The position numbers and the translations under genes are program-made. DNA of 18,268 nucleotides. It comes from Jatrophihabitans sp. (GTDB lineage: Bacteria; Actinomycetota; Actinomycetes; Mycobacteriales; Jatrophihabitantaceae). Within the stretch, counting starts at the first letter, position 1. Each line of letters opens with the position of its first letter. The DNA lies in the NCBI GenBank assembly GCA_025966255.1, contig JAOPVG010000499.1, positions 1 through 18,268 on the forward strand, in the 5' to 3' direction. The notes under the pieces are model-generated. The model was not told where the DNA came from. It searched no databases and saw only the letters and a list, made by a program, of their open reading frames with translations. Positions 1-7,401 of the stretch are shown here, one piece after another.

Positions 1-78
1 GCGGCGCGGCACGACCAACGCGACGAGCAGAACCACCGCCACCACGACGACGGCCAGAGCTATGAAGAGAAATTCCAC
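1..78 (-). CDS. ftsY: FtsY, signal recognition particle receptor, N-terminal 26 codons (partial)
   Basis: Only the first 26 codons lie in the window; the gene continues past the left edge. It opens with GTG at 76-78, preceded by a purine-rich stretch (AGGATGGG) that can serve as ribosome binding site. The peptide starts VEFLFIALAVVVVAVVLLVA and ends VPRR: a single strongly hydrophobic helix followed by arginines. Actinobacterial FtsY proteins begin with such a membrane anchor ahead of the charged linker and the NG GTPase domain, and ftsY normally lies downstream of smc. FtsY is the membrane receptor that docks SRP-bound ribosomes at the Sec translocon. The call rests on the anchor and the synteny, because no GTPase motif is visible here. 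Another small membrane protein cannot be excluded. Confidence 0.6.
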   Translation of the reverse strand, partial: MEFLFIALAVVVVAVVLLVALVVPRR

Positions 79-267
79 CTACCCATCCTGTCAGCCGGTC
101 AAGTCTCCCGGACGGGTGCGTCGTACCTATGCGATCGTCGTCGCGGCCGGGTGTACCTGCCGGGGTGAGCCTGACCGTCGAACCGGTGAACTCATCCGGA
201 TCAGTACGCCGGATCCAGCCGCCGCCCTGCGCGTCCTCGACGGCGCGTGGACCGGCCCGTCCTGACC

Positions 268-289
268 GATCAGCCGATCAGCCGATCAG
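268..289. repeat. Short tandem repeat GATCAGCC (2.75 copies) over the ldt stop codon
   Basis: GATCAGCC occurs twice in tandem, followed by GATCAG. The last copy contains the stop codon of the L,D-transpeptidase gene (286-288 on the minus strand). Together with the flanking CCTGA (261-265) and TCAGG (286-290) it can form only a weak hairpin, and no T-run follows. It may be a weak end-of-gene structure or simple slippage. The rest of 79-285, the leader of ftsY on the minus strand, shows no convincing gene. Confidence 0.55.
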
Positions 290-1284
290 GAGATGGTGGT
301 GACGAGCCCGCCGGTCTGCCAGACGCCCCATTCGACGTTCCAGTCGCCGTAGCCCTGGCCGAGCTGCATCTGCCCGCCGTTGGCGTTCGGGTAGATCACC
401 ACATCGCCGATGCGCAGGAAGTCGTACAGCGTTTTCGCGTCGCTGGTGAGCAGGTTCGTGCAGCCGTTGGACGAGTCGACGCCGTTGTGGATGTTCGAGA
501 CGTTCCACGGCGCCGCGTGCAGGTACTCGCCGTCGTAGGTCAGCCGCTGGGTGTACCGCACGCCGCACTCGCTGTAGCCCGGGCCGTGCATGCAGATGCT
601 GTTGCCCTTCTCCATGATCACCTTGGTGCCGCGCCGAGTTGGCGTCTTGTTCGCACCGAGCGAGACGGGGAAGGTGCCGAACTTCTTGCCATCGCTCGTC
701 ACCGTGATCTTGTGCGCGGCGTCGTCGACCGTCGACACGTTGCGAGCACCGGTGGTGAAGTCAAGCGTCAGGCTGTCGTCATAGCTCAGCCCGCTGCCGG
801 CGGACAGGCCCTTGGCCGGGATGCCGATGTGGATCTTGGCGTGCGCGGTCCAGTAGGACTGCGGCCGGAAGTGGCCCTCGATCGGGTAGCCCTTGTTGGC
901 GCTCGAGTACTCGAAGTACCAGGCGCCCTTTACCGGCTTGCCGTTGACCGTGGCAGTGGTCGCGTCCTGCAGGGCCTTGCCGCTCTTGATCTTCGTGGAG
1001 AAGTAGGCGATCACCGGCATGCCCACGCCGTAGTTCGAGCCGTCGGCGTTGAGCAGCTTGATATGCACCGGCTTCGTCGGCTTCGCGGCGGCTGACGTGG
1101 AGCTCGACGAGCTGGCGCCGGAAGAACCGGAGGGCACGGTGGTCACGCCGCCGTTGGCGTTGGTGACCGTCACGGTCTTCCCGGGCGACCCGCTGCTCGA
1201 GGAGCAGGCGGTCACCGACAGCGCGACAGCGGCCGTCAGCAGCACGGCAGTACGGAACGGGCGCAGAGTCGTCGGCTTCAGCAC
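286..1284 (-). CDS. L,D-transpeptidase lipoprotein (Ig-like domain plus YkuD catalytic domain)
   Basis: This 332-residue protein is predicted to cross-link peptidoglycan through 3-3 (mDap-mDap) bridges outside the membrane. A signal peptide (residues 1-26) ends in the lipobox V24-T-A-C27, so it is probably lipid-anchored. A Ser/Thr/Gly-rich linker runs to about residue 70. An Ig-like domain occupies roughly 72-180 and the YkuD domain roughly 185-310. In the active site, H256 lies in HAAPW and C275 in SSNGCTNL, matching the H...SHGC arrangement of mycobacterial enzymes, but the SHGC histidine is Asn273 here. The start is GTG at 1284. No Shine-Dalgarno is visible, and TAACGT lies 6 bases upstream, so the mRNA may be leaderless. 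It lies 77 bases downstream of smc and before ftsY, an unusual place for such a gene. The family call is firm; the exact paralogue is not assigned. Confidence 0.93.
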   Translation of the reverse strand: MLKPTTLRPFRTAVLLTAAVALSVTACSSSSGSPGKTVTVTNANGGVTTVPSGSSGASSSSSTSAAAKPTKPVHIKLLNADGSNYGVGMPVIAYFSTKIKSGKALQDATTATVNGKPVKGAWYFEYSSANKGYPIEGHFRPQSYWTAHAKIHIGIPAKGLSAGSGLSYDDSLTLDFTTGARNVSTVDDAAHKITVTSDGKKFGTFPVSLGANKTPTRRGTKVIMEKGNSICMHGPGYSECGVRYTQRLTYDGEYLHAAPWNVSNIHNGVDSSNGCTNLLTSDAKTLYDFLRIGDVVIYPNANGGQMQLGQGYGDWNVEWGVWQTGGLVTTIS

Positions 1285-1296
1285 GCCACTACGTTA
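1285..1296 (-). promoter_or_regulatory. Candidate -10 box of ldt (TAACGT), possible leaderless start
   Basis: On the minus strand TAACGT (1296-1291) fits the actinobacterial TAnnnT -10 consensus. It ends 6 bases before the GTG start codon, which would place +1 at the start codon. The surrounding smc-ldt gap is visibly more AT-rich than its neighbours. No convincing -35 hexamer is present. This is inferred from spacing only. Confidence 0.35.
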
Positions 1297-1361
1297 GGCG
1301 AAGGATCAGGGAAGCCCCTAACCCGCTAATTCTTTTCACATTCACGCAACCTCTTGGGGCG

Positions 1362-4300
1362 TCAGCCGACCTCGCGCAATCGCTGGCTGATGACCTGGGT
1401 GACGCCGTCCCCGCGCATGGTCACGCCGTAGAGCGCATCGGCGATCTCCATGGTGCGTTTCTGGTGCGTGATCAGGATGATTTGGCTGCTTTCCCGCAGC
1501 TGACCCACCAGATCCAGCAACCGGCCGAGGTTGGTGTCGTCGAGCGCGGCCTCGATCTCGTCCATGATGTAGAACGGGCTCGGTCGGGCCCGGAAGATGG
1601 CCACGAGCAGCGCCACGGCCACCAGCGAGCGCTCGCCGCCGGACAGCAGCGACAGCCGTTTGACCTTCTTACCCGGCGGCCGGGCCTCGACGTCGATACC
1701 GGTGAGCAGCATGTCGTCGGGCTCGGTCAGCACCAGCCGCCCCTCGCCCCCGGGGAACAGGGTGGCGAAGACGATCTCGAACTCGGCGGCGACGTCGTTG
1801 TAGGCCCGCGTGAACACCTCGAGGATCCGGTCGTCGACCTCCCGGACCACGGTGAGTAGATCGCGGCGGGTGGCCTTGAGGTCCTCGAGCTGCGTGGACA
1901 AGAACTGGTGCCGTTCCTCGAGCGCGGCGAACTCCTCCAGCGCCAGGGGGTTCACCTTGCCCAGCAGGGTGAGGTCGCGCTCGGCGCGGGCGGCCCGCTT
2001 CTCCTGCGCGGCCCGGTCGAAGGGTCCGGGCTGCGGGGCGACGACCTGCTCGCCGCGTTCCTGGGCCTGCTCGTACTCGGCGACCTCGATCGCGCTCGGC
2101 GGGCAGGGTTGATCCGGCCCGTACTCAGCGGCGAGCGCGTCGGCCTCGACGCCGTAGTCCTCGGCGGCCCGGGCCTCGAGCTGTTCGATGCGCAGGCGCT
2201 GCTCGGCGCGGATGACCTCGTCGCGGTGCACGGCGTCGGTCAGGCGGGCCTGCTCGTCGGCCAGCTCGCGGACCTGCGTGCGGACCCCGGTCTGCTCGGC
2301 CTCGCGCCCGGCCCGGGCCTGCTGGGCGACGTCACGCTCGGTCGCGGCCGCCGCCACCGACTCGGCGATGTGGACGAGGACGCGGCGGGCGGTGTCACGC
2401 ACCTCAGCGGCCACGATGGCCCCGCGAGCGCGGGCTTCACGGGCCTCGCGCTGCCGGCGACGGGCGGTGCGCTCGACCTCCGCGGCGCGGATCAACTGGT
2501 CGGCGCGGCCGTGCAGGGCGCGCACCCGTTCCTCGCCGGTCCGCACCGTCAGGCGGGCATCCATCTCGGCCTGCCGGGCTTCGGCGACCTGGCTCTGCAG
2601 TCCGTCCCGTTCCGAGGTGTCCGGCTCCCCTGGCTCGTCGGCGGAGGACTCGGCCAGGTGCAGGCGTTCCTCCAGCTCGGCCAGCCCGGCGAGGTCGCGA
2701 TCGCGGGCCTCATCGATCGCGGCGCGGGCGTCGTCCATGCGCGCGGCCTCGGCGCCGGCCGACCGGGCGACCTGGCCGAGCTGCGCAAGCTGCTCGGCCA
2801 CTGCGGACAGCTTGGCGTCGGATTCGTGCAGCGCTTCCAGCGCGATGTCGACCTCGGCCCGGCGCAGTTCCGCCTGGCTGCGGGCCTCGGTGAGTTCGGC
2901 GTGCAGCCGGTCGTGCCGGGCGGCCGCTTCGTCGGCCTTCTGCCGGGCTTCGTCGACGGCCGCGCTGATCTCGATCGCGCTCGGCGTCGAGGACGAGCCG
3001 CCGGTGGACCAATAGGCGCCGAGGACGTCACCGTCGGAGGTAACGGCGCGGACGTCCGGGTGGTCGGCCACCACGCTCGCCGCGGCCGCGAGATCGCCGA
3101 CGACGGCCACGCGGTCGAGTGCGGCCTCGATGCTGGCCCGCAGCGACGACGGCGCCTGGACGACGTCGATGGCCCACACGCCGCCCGGCGGCAGCGCCGG
3201 CCAGGTGGAGCGGTCGATCGAGGCCGGGGCGGTACCGACCAGTAGGCCGGCCCGGCCCCCGTCGTCGAGTTTGAGCAGCTCGAGGGCGCGGACGGCGTCG
3301 GTGGGTGAGGAGACGGCAACCGCATCCGAGACCGCGCCGAGCGCAGCGGCCACGGCGGCCTCGTGACCGGCCTCGACGGTGAGCAGCGCGGCGACCGAAC
3401 CGAGTACTCCGGGCAGCTGGGATCCGGCCGCGAGCAGCGCCGCCGTGCCGTCCTTGCGGGTGAGGCCGACGACGAGCGCGTCGGCGCGCGCGGTCCAGGT
3501 GGAGCGCTGGCGCTCGGCCTCGCGCTCGGCCTCGGCGCGTTCGCGGACCTTGGCCTCGATCGCTTCGAAGGCGGCGACGGCGTTCTCGTGCCGGGTGTCG
3601 AGACCGAGCTCGCCGGCGTCGAGCATGCCGACCTCGGACTGCACGCGGGCGAGTTCGACCTCGGCCTGCTCGGCCCGGGCGCGCGCGTCAGCGGCCGCCG
3701 CGGAGAGCCGGGCGCTCTCATCGCGACCGGCGACGGCGCGGGTACGGAGGGCGTTCACCTGCCCGACGAGCTTGGCCAAGCCCTCGCGGCGATCGGCCAC
3801 CGCGCGGACGGCGGCGACGACGCCGCGCTCGGCCTCCGTGAGCCGGCGTTCCAGGGCCTGCCGCTGCGCAACCACGTCGGTCAGGTCGGCGTGTGAGGAG
3901 TCGAGCGCCGTTTGCAGCTGTGCCTCCTGCTCGCGGACCTCGGCGGCCTCGGCCTCCATCGCTTCGGGCTCACGGCCGGTGCGCACGTCCTCGGGCTCAG
4001 CGGCGAGGTGCCGGGCCCGCTCGCCCGCCAGCGACGCGGTGCCGCGGAAGCGCTCCTCGAGGGCGGACAGGCGGTACCAGGTCTCCTGGGTGCGGGCCAC
4101 GAGCGGTGCGTCGGCGGCCATCTGCTCGTCCAGCGCCGCCTCGCGGATGCGGGCCTGCTCGAGCGCGGTCTCGACCTGGGTGCGGCGGGCGCGGATGGCC
4201 TCCTCATCGGCGACCTCGCGCTCGAGTTCCCCGCGCAGCGTCAGCAGATCGTCAGCCAGCAGGCGCAACCGCGAATCGCGCAGCTCGGCCTGCACACCCT

Positions 4301-4946
4301 GGGCCCGGCGGGCGATTTCGGCCTGGCGCCCCAATGGCTTGAGCTGGCGCCGCAGCTCGCCGGTGAGGTCGGTGACCCGGGTGAGGTTGGCCTGCATGGC
4401 CTCGAGCTTCCGAAGCGCCTTCTCCTTGCGTTTGCGGTGTTTGAGGACGCCGGCCGCCTCTTCGATGAAGCCGCGGCGTTCCTCCGGGCGGGCCTGCAGG
4501 ATGGCGTCGAGCTGGCCCTGCCCGACGATCACGTGCATCTCCCGGCCGATGCCGGAGTCGGAGAGCAGTTCCTGGATGTCCAGGAGCCGGGCACCTTCGC
4601 CGTTGATCTCGTACTCGCTGCTGCCCTCGCGGAACATCCGGCGGGTGATCGACACCTCGGTGTAGTCGATCGGCAGCGCGTTGTCGGTGTTGTCGATCGT
4701 GAGCGTGACCTCGGCCCGGCCGAGCGGCGGTCGCCCGGACGTGCCGGCGAAAATGACGTCTTCCATCTTGCCGCCGCGCAGAGCCTTCGCACCCTGCTCG
4801 CCGAGCACCCAGGCAATGGCGTCGACGACGTTGCTCTTGCCCGAGCCATTCGGGCCCACCACCGCCGTGATCCCCGGCTCGAAGCGCAGGGTGGTGGCCG
4901 ATGCGAAGGACTTGAAGCCCCGCAGCGTCAGCGACTTGAGGTGCAC
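1362..4946 (-). CDS. smc: Chromosome segregation protein SMC
   Basis: This 1194-residue ATPase of the SMC-ScpAB condensin complex organises and helps segregate the chromosome. The Walker A motif GPNGSGKSN is at residues 31-39. A long coiled coil rich in Glu, Arg and Ala follows (about 170-490). The globular hinge lies at about 505-648 and includes LPGVLGSVAALL. A second coiled coil runs to about 1010. The C-terminal head has the signature LSGGER (1101-1106) and Walker B ending in D1129-E1130. Length and order are typical of bacterial SMC. The GTG start at 4946 has GGGAG four bases upstream. The gene stands between a coiled-coil microprotein (137 bases upstream) and ldt (77 bases downstream). 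Its leader carries a perfect inverted repeat. Confidence 0.98.
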   Translation of the reverse strand: MHLKSLTLRGFKSFASATTLRFEPGITAVVGPNGSGKSNVVDAIAWVLGEQGAKALRGGKMEDVIFAGTSGRPPLGRAEVTLTIDNTDNALPIDYTEVSITRRMFREGSSEYEINGEGARLLDIQELLSDSGIGREMHVIVGQGQLDAILQARPEERRGFIEEAAGVLKHRKRKEKALRKLEAMQANLTRVTDLTGELRRQLKPLGRQAEIARRAQGVQAELRDSRLRLLADDLLTLRGELEREVADEEAIRARRTQVETALEQARIREAALDEQMAADAPLVARTQETWYRLSALEERFRGTASLAGERARHLAAEPEDVRTGREPEAMEAEAAEVREQEAQLQTALDSSHADLTDVVAQRQALERRLTEAERGVVAAVRAVADRREGLAKLVGQVNALRTRAVAGRDESARLSAAAADARARAEQAEVELARVQSEVGMLDAGELGLDTRHENAVAAFEAIEAKVRERAEAEREAERQRSTWTARADALVVGLTRKDGTAALLAAGSQLPGVLGSVAALLTVEAGHEAAVAAALGAVSDAVAVSSPTDAVRALELLKLDDGGRAGLLVGTAPASIDRSTWPALPPGGVWAIDVVQAPSSLRASIEAALDRVAVVGDLAAAASVVADHPDVRAVTSDGDVLGAYWSTGGSSSTPSAIEISAAVDEARQKADEAAARHDRLHAELTEARSQAELRRAEVDIALEALHESDAKLSAVAEQLAQLGQVARSAGAEAARMDDARAAIDEARDRDLAGLAELEERLHLAESSADEPGEPDTSERDGLQSQVAEARQAEMDARLTVRTGEERVRALHGRADQLIRAAEVERTARRRQREAREARARGAIVAAEVRDTARRVLVHIAESVAAAATERDVAQQARAGREAEQTGVRTQVRELADEQARLTDAVHRDEVIRAEQRLRIEQLEARAAEDYGVEADALAAEYGPDQPCPPSAIEVAEYEQAQERGEQVVAPQPGPFDRAAQEKRAARAERDLTLLGKVNPLALEEFAALEERHQFLSTQLEDLKATRRDLLTVVREVDDRILEVFTRAYNDVAAEFEIVFATLFPGGEGRLVLTEPDDMLLTGIDVEARPPGKKVKRLSLLSGGERSLVAVALLVAIFRARPSPFYIMDEIEAALDDTNLGRLLDLVGQLRESSQIILITHQKRTMEIADALYGVTMRGDGVTQVISQRLREVG

Positions 4947-4990
4947 GAAACTCCCGGATCAGCGCTGGTCAGGACAGCTCGTCGTGGTCA

Positions 4991-5014
4991 GACGTCCAGC
5001 ACAGCATGGACGTC
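4991..5014 (-). promoter_or_regulatory. Perfect inverted repeat in the smc leader
   Basis: GACGTCCA (4991-4998) and TGGACGTC (5007-5014) are perfect 8-bp inverted arms around an 8-base loop, 45-68 bases upstream of the smc start. No T-run follows, so it is not an ordinary intrinsic terminator. It begins just downstream of a TAnnnT box (5022-5027), so it would form the very 5' end of the transcript or act as an operator over the start site. Confidence 0.55.
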
Positions 5015-5021
5015 GGCGACG

Positions 5022-5027
5022 AACCTA
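5022..5027 (-). promoter_or_regulatory. Candidate -10 box for smc (TAGGTT)
   Basis: TAGGTT on the minus strand matches TAnnnT and predicts a start site near 5015, directly in front of the inverted repeat. The hexamer 17 bases upstream (TCGGTC) is a poor -35 match. The box is plausible only from its position in the 137-base gap between the microprotein gene and smc. Confidence 0.3.
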
Positions 5028-5083
5028 CCTTGTGCGCCCCGCGGGACCGAGCACACGGCCGGGCGCGGCGAGATCGGTTGAGG

Positions 5084-5272
5084 TCAGGCCAGAACGGGCT
5101 CGGCGACCTCGGCCATTCGGTGCAGTTCGATGTCGAGGACCTCGGTGCGGTGGTCCCGGAGTTTGGTCAACTCGGACTCGAGCTCGGCGACCCTCTGGCG
5201 GAGGCGCATCACCTCGTACGCGAGAGCGTGCTCATTGGGCATGCCTACGTGTCCCAGCAGGGCGCGTGCCAT
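5084..5272 (-). CDS. Small coiled-coil protein of unknown function (62 aa)
   Basis: I do not recognise a named family. The start is ATG at 5272, with GAAGGG seven bases upstream, which decides against the longer open frame reaching 5473. The peptide begins MARALLGHVG. From residue 21 it carries a clean heptad pattern of hydrophobic a/d positions (V21, L24, V28, L31, L35, L38, V45), predicting a short dimeric coiled coil. A charged stretch and the tail EPVLA follow. There is no signal peptide, membrane segment or cysteine. It lies between mutM and smc, about where other actinobacteria have acyP or a small hypothetical gene. Two candidate promoters precede it in a 259-base gap, so it may be the first gene of the smc transcript. 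A role with SMC is only a guess from position. Confidence 0.72.
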   Translation of the reverse strand: MARALLGHVGMPNEHALAYEVMRLRQRVAELESELTKLRDHRTEVLDIELHRMAEVAEPVLA

Positions 5273-5430
5273 GTGGCGACCCTTCACTTCCCCTGAATGC
5301 CCGGAGGTGTCGAGATCGGTAGATCCCGCCGGCCCGATCGGGCAGATTGTCTCGGTGTGGACGCCGCGGGAGCTTTGCAATCGCTGCGACGGAGCCCGGG
5401 TATACCGGCGTTTCCACTCGGGTGGCGGGC

Positions 5431-5460
5431 AGCGTAGGACAAATACTCCCGTGTTGTCAC
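5431..5460 (-). promoter_or_regulatory. Candidate promoter P2 upstream of the microprotein/smc genes
   Basis: On the minus strand GTGACA (5460-5455) lies 18 bases before TACGCT (5436-5431). This gives a near-consensus -35 and a TAnnnT -10 typical of actinobacterial housekeeping sigma factor. The predicted start near 5424 leaves about 150 bases of leader before the microprotein ATG. The region is locally AT-richer than the flanking genes. Confidence 0.42.
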
Positions 5461-5463
5461 TTG

Positions 5464-5492
5464 ATAGTCTCACTGGGATAACGGTGGGTCAA
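5464..5492 (-). promoter_or_regulatory. Candidate promoter P1 upstream of the microprotein/smc genes
   Basis: On the minus strand TTGACC (5492-5487) is followed after 17 bases by GACTAT (5469-5464). The -35 is very good and the -10 moderate. It lies just upstream of P2 and downstream of the mutM stop. The rest of the 259-base gap shows no gene or clear terminator. Confidence 0.38.
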
Positions 5493-5531
5493 CACAGGCC
5501 CCGCTGTGGACGATGGGTGAACGGTTGTCCG

Positions 5532-6425
5532 TCACGCGCTGCGCGGGGCTCGGGGCGGTCGCTGGCAGGTCGGGCAGAAGAAGCTGGACCGGTTCATGAA
5601 GCTGGTCCGGCGCACCGGCGAGGCGCAGCGCGGACACGGTTGCCCCTCCCGCCCGTACACCGCGAGGGACCGGTCGAAGTAGCCGCTCTGCCCGTTGACG
5701 TCGACATACAGCGGGTCGAAGGACGTCCCGCCGGCCCCGAGCGCCTCGGTGAGCACTTCCCGCGCCTTCGTCAGTAACTCGGCCACCTTCGATCGCGACA
5801 GTGCCGCCGCGCGCCGATCGCCGTGCAGCCGGGCCCGCCACAGGGATTCGTCGGCGTAGATGTTGCCGATGCCCGAGACCAGGCTCTGATCGAGCAGGGC
5901 CCGCTTGATCGCGCTCTGCCGGCGCCGCAGCCGGGTCGCGAACAGGGCGTCGTCGAAAGCCGGGTCGAGCGGGTCGCGGGCGATGTGGGCGATCTGTTCG
6001 GGCACCCGCTCGGTCGGCCGGTCGACGGCGGGCACGAGTTGGTCGAGCATCATGCCGCCGAACGTCCGCTGGTCGACGAAGCGCAACTCCCGGCCCCCGT
6101 CGGTGAACGTGACCCGGACGTGCAGGTGCTTTTCGTCCGGGGCGTCGGCCGGCTGCACCAGCAATTGACCACTCATGCCGAGGTGGGCGACGAGCGCCTC
6201 CGCCCGGGAGCCGTCGACGTCGGCGAGCGGCAACCACAGGTACTTGCCGCGGCGGGAAACCGCCTCGATGCGCAGTCCGCGCAACCGGGCGGCGAGGTCG
6301 GTTCCGCCGCCAAGGTGGCGGCGCACGGAGCGTGGGTGCCCCACGTCCACCGCGGCGATGGTGCGCCCGGCGACCCAGCGCTGTAGCCCGTCGCGAACGG
6401 TTTCGACCTCGGGCAGTTCCGGCAC
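5532..6425 (-). CDS. mutM: Formamidopyrimidine-DNA glycosylase MutM (Fpg)
   Basis: This 297-residue base-excision repair enzyme removes 8-oxoguanine and formamidopyrimidines and cuts the strand by beta/delta elimination. The N-terminus [10 protein letters not shown] supplies the catalytic Pro2 and Glu3 and is the Fpg form, not the Nei form. K61 in SRRGKYLW is the conserved beta-domain lysine. HLGMSGQL follows at about 82-90, then the helix-two-turn-helix. A C-terminal zinc finger has C264, C267, C284 and C287, with R279 just before the second pair. The GTG start at 6425 lies seven bases after the rnc stop with only a weak ribosome binding site, which suggests translational coupling to rnc. 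The length is slightly above the usual 270-290. Confidence 0.97.
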   Translation of the reverse strand: MPELPEVETVRDGLQRWVAGRTIAAVDVGHPRSVRRHLGGGTDLAARLRGLRIEAVSRRGKYLWLPLADVDGSRAEALVAHLGMSGQLLVQPADAPDEKHLHVRVTFTDGGRELRFVDQRTFGGMMLDQLVPAVDRPTERVPEQIAHIARDPLDPAFDDALFATRLRRRQSAIKRALLDQSLVSGIGNIYADESLWRARLHGDRRAAALSRSKVAELLTKAREVLTEALGAGGTSFDPLYVDVNGQSGYFDRSLAVYGREGQPCPRCASPVRRTSFMNRSSFFCPTCQRPPRAPRSA

Positions 6426-6432
6426 GCCGGGC

Positions 6433-7155
6433 TCAGCCGGTCGAGGCGGTGCGCGTCGAGATCGCCCGCCAGGCCGTCTCGGCGGCCAGCTGCTCGGCTT
6501 CCTTCTTGCTGCGGCCGGTCGAGGAGGAGAACAGCTCGCCCGCGACGTAGGCCCGGGCGGTGAACGTCTTCTCGTGATCCGGCCCGGTGGCGGACATCAC
6601 GTACTCGGGCACCCCCAGGCCGTGTTCGGCCGTGAGTTCCTGCAGGCTGGTCTTCCAGTCGAGGCCGGCGCCGGCCGTGGCGACGTCGTCGAGCAGCTCG
6701 TCGAACAGGTCGTGGATCACGCGGCCGGCTACTTCGAGCCCGTGCTCGACGTAGATCGCGCCGAAGATCGCCTCAAGGGTGTCGGCGAGGATGCTCGACT
6801 TGTCCCGGCCACCGGTGCCTTCTTCGCCCCGGCCCAAGAGGATGAAGCTGCCGAGGCCGTTTGCGCCGATGTCCCGCGCGACCGTGGCGAGCGCGCGCAT
6901 GTTCACCACGGACGCCCGCAGCTTGGCGAGCTTGCCCTCGGACAGATCGGGGTGCGCGCGGTACAGCGTGTCGGTGACGACGATGCCGAGCACGGCGTCG
7001 CCGAGGAACTCGAGTCGTTCGTTGTGCGGCAGCCCGCCGTGCTCGTAGGCGTACGAACGATGGGTCAAGGCGCGCCGGAGAAGCTCGGCGTCCATGGAGA
7101 CGCCGAGCGCGTCGGCCAGCCCGCCCTGATTGGCGGGTGTGGTAGCGCCAGGCAC
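6433..7155 (-). CDS. rnc: Ribonuclease III
   Basis: This 240-residue endonuclease cuts double-stranded RNA and matures rRNA precursors. The family signature [12 protein letters not shown] is at residues 45-56. The metal-binding acidic residues are visible as E49, D53, D125 and E128. A double-stranded RNA binding domain occupies about 166-235 (DWKTSLQEL to [13 protein letters not shown]). The GTG start at 7155 has GGCGGAG eight bases upstream, and this N-terminus gives a short Ala/Thr/Gly lead-in before the RNase domain. It lies 44 bases after rpmF and seven bases before mutM, the usual actinobacterial order. Nothing appears truncated. Confidence 0.97.
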   Translation of the reverse strand: MPGATTPANQGGLADALGVSMDAELLRRALTHRSYAYEHGGLPHNERLEFLGDAVLGIVVTDTLYRAHPDLSEGKLAKLRASVVNMRALATVARDIGANGLGSFILLGRGEEGTGGRDKSSILADTLEAIFGAIYVEHGLEVAGRVIHDLFDELLDDVATAGAGLDWKTSLQELTAEHGLGVPEYVMSATGPDHEKTFTARAYVAGELFSSSTGRSKKEAEQLAAETAWRAISTRTASTG

Positions 7156-7199
7156 CGGATCAACTCCGCCAGGTCGAGGAGAGGACTCTGGTCGCCCGC

Positions 7200-7379
7200 T
7201 CAGACGGACAGGACCTGCTTACCGTCGTACTGACCGCAGTTCGAGCAGGCCGTGTGCGGCAGCTTCATCTCGCCGCAGGCGCGATTCGGGCACAGCACGA
7301 GGGTCGGCGCCGTGGTCTTCCACTGCGACCGGCGGGCCCGGGTGTTGCTGCGCGACATCTTTCGCTTCGGAACTGCCAC
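7200..7379 (-). CDS. rpmF: 50S ribosomal protein L32 (zinc-ribbon form)
   Basis: This 59-residue protein of the large ribosomal subunit opens with GTG at 7379, six bases after a strong AGGAG. The N-terminus [20 protein letters not shown] is the classic L32 start. Four cysteines, C30, C35, C45 and C48, form the zinc ribbon. The first pair is spaced by four residues (CPNRAC) where the common form has two. The gene sits 22 bases after yceD, the usual partner, and 44 bases before rnc. It is the cysteine-containing, zinc-dependent type, not the cysteine-free paralogue some actinobacteria express under zinc limitation. Confidence 0.97.
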   Translation of the reverse strand: MAVPKRKMSRSNTRARRSQWKTTAPTLVLCPNRACGEMKLPHTACSNCGQYDGKQVLSV

Positions 7380-7401
7380 GGGTTACTCCTGATTCGTCGA
7401 G

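Noticed and set aside
62..265. 67-codon plus-strand frame at the left edge
   Set aside because: No ribosome site or motif. It overlaps the start and leader of the minus-strand ftsY, which explains the sequence better.
268..289. GATCAGCC repeats as a CRISPR or integration site
   Set aside because: Units are 8 bases without spacers, and there is no integrase or mobile element in the window.
3912..5081. Long plus-strand open frame opposite smc (389 codons), and similar long frames at 1908-3245 and 3379-4665
   Set aside because: They lie wholly antisense to a clear smc gene, have low-complexity Arg/Gly/Ala/Leu composition and no recognisable motif. This is expected from high GC.
5273..5473. N-terminal extension of the microprotein to 129 residues
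   Set aside because: The ATG at 5272 has a good ribosome site, and the extension covers the candidate promoter region with no conserved-looking sequence.
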